A stretch of 64,000 nucleotides of DNA from Chloroherpeton thalassium ATCC 35110 (lineage in GTDB: Bacteria > Bacteroidota > Chlorobiia > Chlorobiales > Chloroherpetonaceae), in NCBI RefSeq assembly GCF_000020525.1, contig NC_011026.1, positions 2,462,001 through 2,526,000 on the forward strand, read 5' to 3'. Of the stretch, positions 55,512 to 63,506 are shown piece by piece (within the stretch, counting starts at the first letter, position 1; each line of letters begins with the position of its first letter). The notes beneath the pieces are model-generated. The model was not told where the DNA came from. It saw nothing but the letters and a program-made list of their open reading frames with translations, and searched no databases. A program made the position numbers and the translations under genes.

Positions 55512-56549
55512 CAGCTCGATGGTGTGAAGCTGAATTTTAACGGCGGTTGCAATCGGCAGCGATTTTATTTCAAAATCATCGAGCAAATCGTCAATTGTTT
55601 CATTTCGTTCGAGCCGCAATTTCATTTCCGGAAGGCGCGATTTCAATTTCAAGTAAGCTTCCGGCACACCTTTCAGCTTCACTTTTTCACCTCTCTTTTT
55701 AACTTCAAAAAGCGGCAATTCTGTGACCAAACAAAGCGGCGAGCCGCCGAGCGATTTCACGTATTCCATTGACGTTTGGTGAAAAAGCCGAGCGGTGTCC
55801 GGGTCGTTTTGTTCGAGAAAAAACTTGCGCATGGCTTCCGATTCCGGCGTGGAGGAAAATCCGGAGCGAATGTAAATGAAGCCTTTTTCGCCATGCCGGT
55901 CGTGGTCGTGCATGTCCAAGCCCTCCGCTCGGGAAAAGCGTTCGACTTTGTCTCGAAAGAATTCTGTTATTGCAATGTTGTCTTTATCGATAAGAAACAT
56001 CGCGCCTTCCGAAAATCCCATGCCATGCAAGCTTAAATGCGCATGAAACGGCGCAAAATCCTTCAAAAACTGGGCGACGGCTTCGTTTTCAACGCGCATG
56101 TTGGGGAAGCCGAATTCCAAATCCCTGCCGGGCAATTCGCGAAACGCATGTTGCATATAAGCGGGGAAGTCCGGCCACTTATCTTTCCAAATTCGATTAC
56201 GAAACTCGCCGTCGGGATTGATATGCGGAACGACGGCAAATTGATAGGCTTCCAAATAATGCCGATAAGCATCGGGATTGTCGAGCAGTTCGGAGATGAG
56301 AAGCGAAAGCGTTTCCGTGCCGACCGGTTCGTCGGAATGTGCGCCGGCTATCAGGCTGATTTTTTTTGCCCCGTTACCCAGCACGAAGGCATCAATCGGG
56401 CGCGATTCCTCACTTTCACCGATTTGGACATATCGCCCCAAATCCGCATGTCGTTCGGCAAGCGCAATCAGCTCGTTGCGCACGTCTGAAAAATGGCGGA
56501 AGCGATTGTGAGGGAAGCGGTTCGAATTGATCAAATCGGAAAGCGGCAT
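55491..56549 (-). CDS. M14-family zinc carboxypeptidase-like protein
   Basis: 352 residues from the ATG at 56549 (MPLSDLINSNRFPHNRFRHF); a frame to 56603 adds 18 residues. The zinc motif is H71-S-D-E74 in LIAGAHSDEPVG, then HINPDGEFRNRIWKD with the arginines, then LSLHGMG as third zinc ligand and LVTELPLF with the catalytic glutamate. No signal peptide, so it seems cytoplasmic; it is of the succinylglutamate desuccinylase/carboxypeptidase type rather than a secreted digestive form. Substrate unknown. Separate from the ApbE gene by 84 bases. Confidence 0.85.
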   Translation of the reverse strand: MPLSDLINSNRFPHNRFRHFSDVRNELIALAERHADLGRYVQIGESEESRPIDAFVLGNGAKKISLIAGAHSDEPVGTETLSLLISELLDNPDAYRHYLEAYQFAVVPHINPDGEFRNRIWKDKWPDFPAYMQHAFRELPGRDLEFGFPNMRVENEAVAQFLKDFAPFHAHLSLHGMGFSEGAMFLIDKDNIAITEFFRDKVERFSRAEGLDMHDHDRHGEKGFIYIRSGFSSTPESEAMRKFFLEQNDPDTARLFHQTSMEYVKSLGGSPLCLVTELPLFEVKKRGEKVKLKGVPEAYLKLKSRLPEMKLRLERNETIDDLLDDFEIKSLPIATAVKIQLHTIELALKSVG

Positions 56550-56633
56550 AGGAACAGTGGATGAATAATAAGTTGATGGTTTCTTGATGAAGAAAAATAA
56601 CATTTACATTCGGCTTAGAAAGATATTTCCCAA

Positions 56634-57671
56634 CTAATTCCCCCCAATCGGAAACTTTGTCAAAGTCCTCAACTTGTAGCGGTGAACCAATGTGCTGTCT
56701 AAGTGCAAATTGCCGGTTTCGTCCAAAATTAAGTAATTCTTGAAAGTCCCGGCGGCGCGAATCTCTGCGATGCCTTTGATGAAAAGCGTTGTGGAAAGCA
56801 CGTCGGTGGCTTCGGCGGAGGTTTCGGAAAGGACGCTGACGCTTTTGCAGCGGCGCGAGGGACGACCGGTTTTCGGGTCTAAAATGTGATGATAGCGCAC
56901 GGCGTCTTTCATAAAAAAGCGTTCGTAATCGCCGCTTGTGGAAATCGCGCAATCCTTTATCTCCATGATGGCAAAAATTTCGCCCGGCGCTCTGGGGTGG
57001 CGAATCCCGATTTGCCACTTTTCGGTCGCCGATTTCATCCCCGAAACGAACATATCACCGCCCGCCTTGATGATGAAATTTTCAACCTTGTTGCGTCTTA
57101 AAATCTCAACGGCGCGGTCTATGGCATAGCCTTTTGCAATACCGCCCAAATCCAAGCGCATGTTTTTTCGGGTTAAAAAAGCGGTGGTGTCGTTTTCGCT
57201 TAAAATCAGTCGGCGATAATTGACGAGTGGGAGAGTTTGTTGAAGGTCTGCGTCTTGGGGCAGTGACGGCGGGCGATTGAGGTTAAAGCCCCAAAGTTCG
57301 GCAATTGCGCCGATGGTTGGGTCAAAGTCGCCCTGATATTTTTCCGCGTAAGCTTTTGCGCGAGCCAAAAGCCGGAAAGTTTCCGCGCCGATTTTCACGG
57401 GATGCTTTCCGGCAAAATCGTTGATTCGCGCCACATCGCTTCCGTTGCCTTGATAGCCCAATCGCTTATCAATGCGCTCGATTTCCTTGAACGCGAAATA
57501 AATGCCTTTTTTCGCCTCCAAAATGTCGGGATGAACGGCCTTGATTTCGACCGTCGTTCCCATCATGTATTTTTGAAGGTTGATTTCGTATAGCACTGCC
57601 GGGTTTTCCTGCGCCGAGACCGGGCGGGAAATCAGGCATAAGAACAAACAGAGTCTAAAAAACAATCGCAT
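56634..57671 (-). CDS. apbE: ApbE family FAD:protein FMN transferase
   Basis: 345 residues from the ATG at 57671, which starts a signal peptide (MRLFFRLCLFLCLISRPVSA); a longer frame to 57764 adds 31 residues. ApbE motifs are present in order: YMMGTTVEIK at 35-44, GNGSDVARIND, DLGGIAKGYAIDRAVEIL, GGDMFVSG and STSGDYERFF, then HHILDPKTGRPS. ApbE uses Mg and FAD to link FMN to a Ser/Thr in a D-x-x-S/T-G-A-T/S-like sequence of exported proteins. Its start overlaps the end of the NusG-II gene by 17 bases. As the last gene of the leftward redox set, it probably modifies a product of that set; see the DUF3570 entry. Confidence 0.93.
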   Translation of the reverse strand: MRLFFRLCLFLCLISRPVSAQENPAVLYEINLQKYMMGTTVEIKAVHPDILEAKKGIYFAFKEIERIDKRLGYQGNGSDVARINDFAGKHPVKIGAETFRLLARAKAYAEKYQGDFDPTIGAIAELWGFNLNRPPSLPQDADLQQTLPLVNYRRLILSENDTTAFLTRKNMRLDLGGIAKGYAIDRAVEILRRNKVENFIIKAGGDMFVSGMKSATEKWQIGIRHPRAPGEIFAIMEIKDCAISTSGDYERFFMKDAVRYHHILDPKTGRPSRRCKSVSVLSETSAEATDVLSTTLFIKGIAEIRAAGTFKNYLILDETGNLHLDSTLVHRYKLRTLTKFPIGGN

Positions 57672-58335
57672 CGTTTTTTCCCGAACCCGAAAGCGCAACG
57701 GTGATTTGATTCGGAATGCAAACGAGCGAGCGTCCGGCCTCTTTGACCGTTCCCATTTGCACACAAGTTTTGTGCCTGCAAGACGTTTCCGCCACGCTCA
57801 CCGCGCCGTTTTTGATTTGAACGGACATCGCGCCTTTTAAGCCTTCCACCGTAAATATTTTATCCTCTTTCGCAGAGAACGAAACTTCCTCAATCAGCGT
57901 GTTTTGTCTGAAAACGCGCACTTTTTCCGGCTGCGAACTCGGCGCTCCCGAAGTGAATTGAAGGCAAGTCGGGTTTTTTACTTTTGTTAAAACATCCAGT
58001 TTTCGAGCCATGCGGGCGAGGTCGCGAGATAAGGCGTCGCCTTGAAGTTTGTAATTTACCAGACGGCTGTTTTTGACAAGCGCAATTTCGCCGATATTTT
58101 CACCTGCTACTGCAAATTCGGAATATTGAACCTGTCCCGCCGTTCCGAAATGCCGTTGAATCAGGCTTTGTGCCATGTCGAGCGCCTGCTCGGGCGAGCC
58201 GGTTAGGATGCTCAAGCTAAATCCGCTCTCAGCCGGTGCGTGTTCCACCGCCGAAAGCAGCCCTGTCGCCATGCCGGTGAAGGGCAACGCAACCAGCATT
58301 TGCATACTTCTCTTTAAAAAAATCCGTCTATCCAT
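57655..58335 (-). CDS. Tat-exported protein with C-terminal NusG domain II
   Basis: 226 residues from ATG 58335 (MDRRIFLKRSMQMLVALPF); a frame to 58359 adds 8 residues. D-R-R-I-F-L-K is a twin-arginine signal, implying export of a folded, possibly cofactor-bearing protein. After about residue 130 the sequence fits the NusG domain II: VQIKNGAVSVAETSCRHKTCVQMG, then SLVCIPNQITVAL. Domain II proteins of this kind often sit beside ApbE and FMN-binding or thioredoxin-like partners. The middle part is not recognised. The sequence TSGAPSS looks a little like a flavin site but has Pro where Thr/Ser is required. Confidence 0.8.
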   Translation of the reverse strand: MDRRIFLKRSMQMLVALPFTGMATGLLSAVEHAPAESGFSLSILTGSPEQALDMAQSLIQRHFGTAGQVQYSEFAVAGENIGEIALVKNSRLVNYKLQGDALSRDLARMARKLDVLTKVKNPTCLQFTSGAPSSQPEKVRVFRQNTLIEEVSFSAKEDKIFTVEGLKGAMSVQIKNGAVSVAETSCRHKTCVQMGTVKEAGRSLVCIPNQITVALSGSGKNDAIVF

Positions 58336-58373
58336 TTGGCCTCCGTGATTTCCAATCAAAATAATTGCCTTGT

Positions 58374-59621
58374 TTAAATGGGAATTTTAAATCCGAGCGT
58401 AAGAATATACGCATACAAATTCCGGTATCTGATAAACCAGTCCGGCGAATCCACATGCCGGTGATAAAAATTGATGCCGAGTATCATTTGCGAGCCGTCG
58501 CTTTGGAACGGGAAGCCGATGACCGGCGTCTCTCGGAAAAGCGACCCGTTGAATTTCAGGCTAACTTCATATTCATAGGAGTAGCCGGAATTGAGTTTGC
58601 TATCGACCGTAAAGTAATTTCCCGCATTTACCCACGCCATGTCGTAGGTCGGCTTAAAGAAATATGCCGCCGTTTGCGTGTAGTGACGAATGCCGATGCC
58701 GAGCGTAATTTGTCTATCGGAAAGATAGTGCTGCACCGATGCGTTCACCGTATGCGAACGAATCTTCCAATCGTCCCAATAGTAGCGGTAGCCTAACTGT
58801 AAGGAAGTTTCTTCGAAGAGCGCATAATTGGCACGAAGCCCCATGGCTTTGCGCTCGCGGCTGTCAGGATGGTAATCGTTGTAGAGCTTCACCGTATTGC
58901 CGTCGACAATCGAAACCACTTGATAGGCATCGGACAAAAAGCCCGAATGGTTTGAATACGACACGTTCAGTTGCGTGATAAGGCTGCGGCTTAAAACTTG
59001 CGTCACGCCCGTGCTGATGGAGTAGACGTCTTTATTTTTTTCCCAAGAAGCGGCTTTCATTTGCGCAATATCGGGTGTGATGTTGTCCCAACTGCGCACA
59101 AAGCCCAACTGCAACACGGTATTTTTCTTGGCAAACGGTTGCGAAAAACTGACGGCCATCGTCTTGGAGTCGTAGTCGTGCTCGGTGCTGTAGATGCCGT
59201 TGAGCGAAATCGTGGTTTGTCCGAAAATCTGTGTGACGCCGGCGATCAGTTCGTGGCGAATATCGTCGGGGTCGGTAACCGACGGGGAAATTTGGGATGC
59301 CGAAGAAACCGCGTCGGGGCTTAAATTTTTCGGCGAGGCCGAGCTGATGCCGTCGGGTGAAAACGGTGAGCGGCTGACATTTTCAAAACTACTTTTCATA
59401 GACGCCGCGCTGACCATATCGAGTTGATATTGGGCGCGAACGGCGGTGTTGTCATTAATCCGCTTGGACACCGAAACGGACGGATAGACGATGCTCACCT
59501 CGGCATTGTCAAAATATCCGTCAAAATTGATCTGAACCGCGTCTTCCGGCAAATCTTGCGCCGCGAGCAGGGTTGCCCAGACAAGAAAAACGAAGATCGG
59601 AAGTTGAATTTTTTTAACCAC
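58374..59621 (-). CDS. DUF3570 outer-membrane beta-barrel protein with three putative flavinylation motifs
   Basis: 415 residues: signal peptide (MVKKIQLPIFVFLVWATLLA), then residues 40-110, then an amphipathic beta-barrel of alternating-residue strands (YEYEVSLKFNGSLF, LQLGYRYYWDDWKI) ending in LYAYILTLGFKIPI, as in DUF3570. Three copies of D-x-[VI]-S-x-A-S are at 68-74 (DMVSAAS), 90-96 (DGISSAS) and 103-109 (DAVSSAS). The ApbE consensus is D-x-x-[ST]-G-A-[TS], so only the Gly is replaced. Whether DUF3570 is flavinylated at these sites is inference. Overlaps the DUF4266 gene by 8 bases and precedes the NusG-II gene by 38. Confidence 0.85.
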   Translation of the reverse strand: MVKKIQLPIFVFLVWATLLAAQDLPEDAVQINFDGYFDNAEVSIVYPSVSVSKRINDNTAVRAQYQLDMVSAASMKSSFENVSRSPFSPDGISSASPKNLSPDAVSSASQISPSVTDPDDIRHELIAGVTQIFGQTTISLNGIYSTEHDYDSKTMAVSFSQPFAKKNTVLQLGFVRSWDNITPDIAQMKAASWEKNKDVYSISTGVTQVLSRSLITQLNVSYSNHSGFLSDAYQVVSIVDGNTVKLYNDYHPDSRERKAMGLRANYALFEETSLQLGYRYYWDDWKIRSHTVNASVQHYLSDRQITLGIGIRHYTQTAAYFFKPTYDMAWVNAGNYFTVDSKLNSGYSYEYEVSLKFNGSLFRETPVIGFPFQSDGSQMILGINFYHRHVDSPDWFIRYRNLYAYILTLGFKIPI

Positions 59622-59826
59622 AGCCGCACCCTCCGCTTTGCGAGCCGGTGCCGCCTTCCGACCCCTCTCGATAGTTGATATGATGTTCTTTCAGCCCCTT
59701 TTCGATAGGATTTTCATCAAAAATCATAATGGGGTCGGCCAATTTTTCTCGTTCCCAAGGTTGCACGGTCGCGCAGCCTTGCAAAACGGCGAGCAGTAGG
59801 AAAAATATCAGATAGGTCTTTTTCAT
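59614..59826 (-). CDS. DUF4266 lipoprotein
   Basis: 70 residues from the ATG at 59826. MKKTYLIFFLLLAVLQGC has a lipobox with Cys18, so the mature protein is about 53 residues on a lipid anchor. The segment CATVQPWEREKLADPIM and the glycine-rich Cys-Gly end GGCGCG identify DUF4266, which recurs in gene neighbourhoods with DUF3570, TlpA and ApbE. A longer frame to 60054 overlaps the TlpA gene and is not the real gene. Role unknown; likely anchors or assists the outer-membrane partner. Confidence 0.88.
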   Translation of the reverse strand: MKKTYLIFFLLLAVLQGCATVQPWEREKLADPIMIFDENPIEKGLKEHHINYREGSEGGTGSQSGGCGCG

Positions 59827-59848
59827 GACAAGCGAGCGGCTGCGATTT

Positions 59849-60374
59849 TTAAAACAACTGTTCCAAATCCGATTTGTAATCGTCCGTGTTTGACGGATGA
59901 AACCCCTTGTAGCGATAGCGAATTTTGCCCTCGCGGTCGATGAAAATCGTCGTCGGCATGGCTTCCGGGCTATATTTTTCGGCGATTGTCGCTTCGGGGT
60001 CGGGTACGATTTTAAAAGAAATCGGCCGGTCGCTTTTGGCATTGACCTGTTCAATAAACCGCTTCATGTTCTTTTCTTTTGTATCCATGTTTATCGCCAA
60101 AATCTCGAAGCCTTTTTCTTTATAGGTCTCATATAGCTCAATCAAAAACGGCATTTCCATTTTGCAAGGCGCACACCAGCTTGCCCAAAAATCCAGCAAT
60201 ACGACTTTGCCTTTCAAATCGGAAAGCGAAACCTTATTGCCGTTCATATCGGTTGCGCTGAAATCCGGCGCGTCGCTGCCGACGGTTTGCGAAAGTGCGG
60301 GTTCGGCAAAAAACATTCCGGCAATCGCAAGCAAAAAGAGCGTGCCGACGGCTTTTTTTTAATAATTTTTGCAT
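59849..60374 (-). CDS. TlpA-like periplasmic thioredoxin, with apparent frameshift at an A8 run
   Basis: Thioredoxin-like domain with the redox motif WCAPC, ASWCAPCKMEMPFL, and a signal-peptide-like N-terminus. In the main frame the only early starts are TTG at 60334 or ATG at 60313, and a TAA stands just upstream at 60361-60359. An ATG at 60374 with AGGAG at 60387-60383, eight bases upstream, opens MQKLLKK; removing one A from the run of eight A at 60353-60360 joins it in frame to AVGTLFLLAIAGMFFAEPAL, a good signal peptide. The true gene probably spans 60374-59849 with a frameshift (slippage, phase variation or sequence error). It lies 14 bases after the cytochrome stop and 22 before DUF4266. 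Confidence 0.85.
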
Positions 60375-60388
60375 CGAAAAAACTCCTG

Positions 60389-60778
60389 TCAATTTTGATT
60401 GATAATCGGCGACCGATTGGCTTGTAGAAAGTCAACCGTCGGATTTGACGAGTTCGAACTACGAAACAACAAACTTGCCAAATTCGGAGCCTCGTTTTCG
60501 CGCCGAGCGTCGATTTCCCAAATGCTGCCGTGACATTGATAGCAAGACGGGGTTGCTTGCCCTTCGGATACGCCGCCTTTTAAGTTATCTCCATGGCAAT
60601 CCTTGCAGGTCGTAACATCGTTGTTCGGCATGGGCGCGTGGTAGGCGTAGCCTCGTTCGTCCGTATGGTCTGCGGGCAACGCTTCTTTGGTTTCCGTAGG
60701 AAAAAGTCCGCATCCGCCAATTGCGAGCAAAAGCGTCAAGGCGACAAGAAAAACGGTTTTATCGGCGTCTATTTTCAC
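60389..60778 (-). CDS. Di-heme c-type cytochrome lipoprotein
   Basis: 129 residues. The N-terminus carries a lipobox, LAIGGC with Cys23, after a hydrophobic stretch, and two heme sites: C58-KD-C61-H62 and C79-YQ-C82-H83. It is a small lipid-anchored two-heme cytochrome of the envelope. It heads the leftward set TlpA, DUF4266, DUF3570, NusG-II, ApbE, all in close spacing. Together they suggest an electron-transfer chain in the periplasm or outer membrane. The C-terminal 40 residues are polar and not recognised. Confidence 0.87.
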   Translation of the reverse strand: MKIDADKTVFLVALTLLLAIGGCGLFPTETKEALPADHTDERGYAYHAPMPNNDVTTCKDCHGDNLKGGVSEGQATPSCYQCHGSIWEIDARRENEAPNLASLLFRSSNSSNPTVDFLQANRSPIINQN

Positions 60779-61105
60779 TTATGGGTAGCAAGAAAATTAA
60801 AAAGTATTTAGTAAGCTCGGGCTGATGGGAAGAGCTTATCATAATAGAAATTGAGAAACAAGAAAAGATACTTCAAAAGATAATTTTAAATAAGTGACAT
60901 ATCAAATAGAAAGTTATCAAATAAATTGAGTTTTAATATTAAAAATGGCCTTTGGAATGAAGTGGGGCGGGGGTTGAAAAAATTTGTTAGGAGCATTTTT
61001 ATTGAAGTAAATGCGGCAAATCGTGAGGATTTTTCGATTCATAGCTGAATTTGAAAATCAATTTCTTTGATTTTTATGAAAAAGTCGTTAGATTGCCTAA
61101 TTAAT
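60779..61105. other. Intergenic region between cytochrome operon and tRNA-Leu
   Basis: 327 bases, AT-rich, with divergent promoters expected. For the tRNA, TTGATT (61067-61072), a 16-base spacer and TAGATT (61089-61094) place a start near 61101, just before the mature tRNA. A longer rightward frame across the tRNA is a shadow. Confidence 0.45.
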
Positions 61106-61187
61106 GCCCGAATGGCGGAATTGGTAGACGCACTCGTTTCAGGTGCGAGCGCTGAGAGGCGTAGGAGTTCGAATCTCCTTTCGGGCA
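61106..61187 (+). tRNA. tRNA-Leu (anticodon CAG)
   Basis: 82 bases with the acceptor pairs GCCCGAA/TTCGGGC, a D arm GCGGAATTGGTAGACGC, anticodon stem CTCGT/GCGAG with loop TTCAGGT (anticodon CAG at 61140-61142), a long class II variable arm CGCTGAGAGGCG, and T arm AGGAGTTCGAATCTCCT. Leucine is supported by the class II shape and anticodon. CCA is not encoded (A then CAA). Confidence 0.97.
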
Positions 61188-61289
61188 CAAATCAGATGGT
61201 CATGTTTCAAATTGATAAATATCGAAGATACTTGAGCGGAGAGCGGTTTTATTTCGGCCAAAGTCAAATTAAGCCAAATAGAAAGAAAT

Positions 61290-61322
61290 AATGCACCTTT
61301 CATAATAAAGGTGCATTTTTTA
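61290..61322 (+). terminator. Terminator after tRNA-Leu
   Basis: AATGCACCTTT (61290-61300) pairs perfectly with AAAGGTGCATT (61307-61317), loop CATAAT, T run following. Confidence 0.92.
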
Positions 61323-61380
61323 TTTCGAGCGAATGGATTTTTTGTGATGGATACTTTCTTAACTCAAACTATTGCTAATT

Positions 61381-62190
61381 GTGGATCATAAGAAATTAAA
61401 ACTTATTGTTAGGCTTCAGCAACTTGATGATGAACTGGACTTAATTTTAAGTGAACAGAAAGGTTTGCCTGAAGAAATTCGTGATCTTGAAGACGATGTG
61501 GCGTCGATTAATCGACAACTGGATCAAAGAAAGAAGCTATCGGATGAGAATGACATACGTAAAAAGCAGCTAAAAGCTGAAGTGCTCTCCGCAATGGAAA
61601 AGATTTCAAAGTACAAAGATTCTCAATCCTCAGCTCGAAATAACAAAGAATATGATGCGTTGTCAAAACAAATTGAGTATGAGGAACAGGAGATCAAAAA
61701 ATCTGAGGCGCAAATCCGAAATATCGAGGAAGCTGCTGAACGAAAAGCAGCGTTAGAAGAAAGAGGGCGTCAAATGATGGAGGAAAATCGCTTTGATGAA
61801 ATTTCAGAGGATATGATGCCGATGGATATTCTTCAAACGCAACTTAAGGATGTGACCGAAGAGCTCGCGCATAAAAAAGCTGAGCTTGATTCCATCATTC
61901 AAGAAACGGAAGACGAAGTACAGGAAATTGAAGCAAAGATTGAGCGGCAGCGTGTAATTGTCGAAGCGGAAGCAAAACAAATTTTGGGCAAATACGATCA
62001 TTTGCGCAATGGCGGTGTGCACAACGCCGTTGTCAAATTACATCGTCATGCGTGTAGCGGGTGCAATACGCGCGTCCCGACGAATCGTCATGCGTTTATT
62101 TTGCAAGGTGGTTTTTATTCTTGCGAAACCTGCGGGCGAATTGTAGTCCACGAGCGTTTATTTGAAGAAGCGCTTTCAATGGAGGCATAA
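61381..62190 (+). CDS. C4 zinc-ribbon coiled-coil protein (CT398-like)
   Basis: 269 residues from a GTG at 61381 (a TTG at 61372 is also possible; both are weak, and an ATG at 61347 is in another frame). Residues 1-200 are a long coiled coil that opens LKLIVRLQQLDDELDLIL; the C-terminal 60 residues hold four zinc cysteines in CSGCNTRVPTN and YSCETCGRIV. Proteins of this family (HP0958/CT398 type) bind sigma-54 partners or flagellar mRNAs in some bacteria. Which applies here is unknown. It precedes rnpB by about 20 bases. Confidence 0.83.
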   Translation: MDHKKLKLIVRLQQLDDELDLILSEQKGLPEEIRDLEDDVASINRQLDQRKKLSDENDIRKKQLKAEVLSAMEKISKYKDSQSSARNNKEYDALSKQIEYEEQEIKKSEAQIRNIEEAAERKAALEERGRQMMEENRFDEISEDMMPMDILQTQLKDVTEELAHKKAELDSIIQETEDEVQEIEAKIERQRVIVEAEAKQILGKYDHLRNGGVHNAVVKLHRHACSGCNTRVPTNRHAFILQGGFYSCETCGRIVVHERLFEEALSMEA

Positions 62191-62210
62191 ATCCATTTCT
62201 TGTTTAGGTA

Positions 62211-62612
62211 GAGCAAGGCTGTATCTTGGCAATCGCTGTATTGCATAGGCAATGCAGAGGAAAGTCCGAACATCATAGGGCAGGGTGCCGGACAAGATGT
62301 TTCATCAAGTTCGGGCAAAAAGGCTGAAGAGCCTTTTTGACAGAAAGTGCAACAGAAAGCAAACCGCCATTCCGTTGGAATTGGTAAGGGTGAAACGGTG
62401 GTGTAAGAGACCACCAGGCAATGTGGTAACACGTTGTGCTCGGTAAACCTCCCCGGTGCAAGGCTAAGTAAGAAAGCTTCCTTTTGGGAAAGAGCTGCCC
62501 GCTCAATTTACTTCGGTAAAAGTTTTCGGGTGAGCCGCATTAGATAAATGGTTGCCGACTGCTTCATTATTGAAGTAGTACAGAATTCGGCTTAAAAGAT
62601 GCAGCTTTGCAA
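62211..62612 (+). ncRNA. rnpB: RNase P RNA (bacterial class A)
   Basis: The conserved core reads GAGGAAAGTCCG near 62256, ACAGAAA near 62340, GGTAAGGGTGAAACGGTGG near 62383 with GTAAGAGACCACC, and AGATAAATGGTTGCC near 62542 with the final ACAGAATTCGGCTTA. The P1 helix is formed by GCAAGGCTGTATCTT (62213-62227) pairing with AAGATGCAGCTTTGC (62596-62610) through several G-U pairs, and fixes both ends within a few bases. A T run follows. Confidence 0.96.
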
Positions 62613-62635
62613 TTTTTTTACACAAAGCCCCCGCT

Positions 62636-63409
62636 TTAAAGGCTAATTTGGACGTGCATATCACGAAATTTGGTGACTAAGTCATCAGCAGTTAGGCAAT
62701 ACTTCTCATCATTAGATACGTCCCACGCCACTTTTCCCTGATTCATCATAATAAGTCGGTTTCCAAATCCAACAGCTTGTTCCATCGAATGCGTAACCAT
62801 GAGAGCGGTTAGGCCATAAATGGCGATAATTTTTTCAGTCATGTATAAAACTTGTTCTGCGGAGGCCGGATCGAGCGCTGCGGTATGTTCGTCAAGCAGT
62901 AAGATTTTGGGACGGTGCAGCGTAGCCATTAAAAGTGTAAGCGCTTGGCGTTGTCCGCCGCTTAAAAGGCCAATCGGTGTATCCATGCGATTTTCGAGTC
63001 CCATGCCAAACTCGGCAATGCGTTCTTGGAGATGTTTTCGCTGATGTTGGGTGAGACCAATCCGAAATTGTTTGGGTTGGCCTCGCAAGTAAGCTAATTG
63101 AAGGTTCTCTGCAATCGTCATGGAAGAAGCCGTTCCAAGGTAGGGATTTTGAAAAACCCTACCTAAAAATTTAGCGCGCTTATACTCTTGCCACGAAGTA
63201 ACATCGACATTATCGATGATAATTTTTCCAGCGTCTCCGAGAAAACTTCCAGCAATCGCATTCAGCAAAGTCGATTTGCCACTTCCATTTGAACCAATTA
63301 ATGAAACGAATTCGGCAGTTTTAATATCGATATCGACGCTGTTTAGCGCAGCTACTTCGTTCGGTGTTCCTCGACCGAATGTTTTTGAAAATTTGCTAAT
63401 CGATATCAT
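62636..63409 (-). CDS. ABC transporter ATP-binding protein (COG1101 type)
   Basis: 257 residues. Walker A GSNGSGKS at 39-46, the Q-loop GRVFQNPYLGT, the signature LLSGGQRQALTLLMA near 148, and Walker B KILLLDEHTAALDP followed by MVTHSMEQAVGFGNRLIMM. The Q-loop, signature and H-loop are those of the COG1101 (PhnK-like) ATPases that act with a membrane permease and a periplasmic binding protein of the TrpX type. Those partner genes are not in the window. Leftward, possibly with the WD40 gene upstream. Confidence 0.88.
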   Translation of the reverse strand: MISISKFSKTFGRGTPNEVAALNSVDIDIKTAEFVSLIGSNGSGKSTLLNAIAGSFLGDAGKIIIDNVDVTSWQEYKRAKFLGRVFQNPYLGTASSMTIAENLQLAYLRGQPKQFRIGLTQHQRKHLQERIAEFGMGLENRMDTPIGLLSGGQRQALTLLMATLHRPKILLLDEHTAALDPASAEQVLYMTEKIIAIYGLTALMVTHSMEQAVGFGNRLIMMNQGKVAWDVSNDEKYCLTADDLVTKFRDMHVQISL

Positions 63410-63506
63410 GAACTCGTGTGCCGGATGTAACTATATCGTTTTATGGCCAAATATTAAACGCCGGACTTTATGGTAGTTCATTTAAGAACACCGTCAAGCT
63501 GCTGAT

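Noticed and set aside
57948-57980. TSGAPSS in the Tat/NusG-II protein as a flavin attachment site
   Set aside because: Pro stands where the acceptor Thr/Ser is required and the preceding Asp is missing; the DUF3570 motifs fit much better.
59614-60054. 146-residue ORF covering the DUF4266 lipoprotein
   Set aside because: Its first 76 residues are out-of-frame to the TlpA gene on the same strand and are not signal-like; the lipoprotein starts at 59826 with a lipobox.
61067-61291. 74-residue ORF between the cytochrome operon and zinc-ribbon gene
   Set aside because: It reads through tRNA-Leu, so it is a shadow of the RNA gene.
62115-62506. Leftward ORFs across the region after the zinc-ribbon gene
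   Set aside because: They lie over rnpB, whose conserved core and P1 helix are clear.
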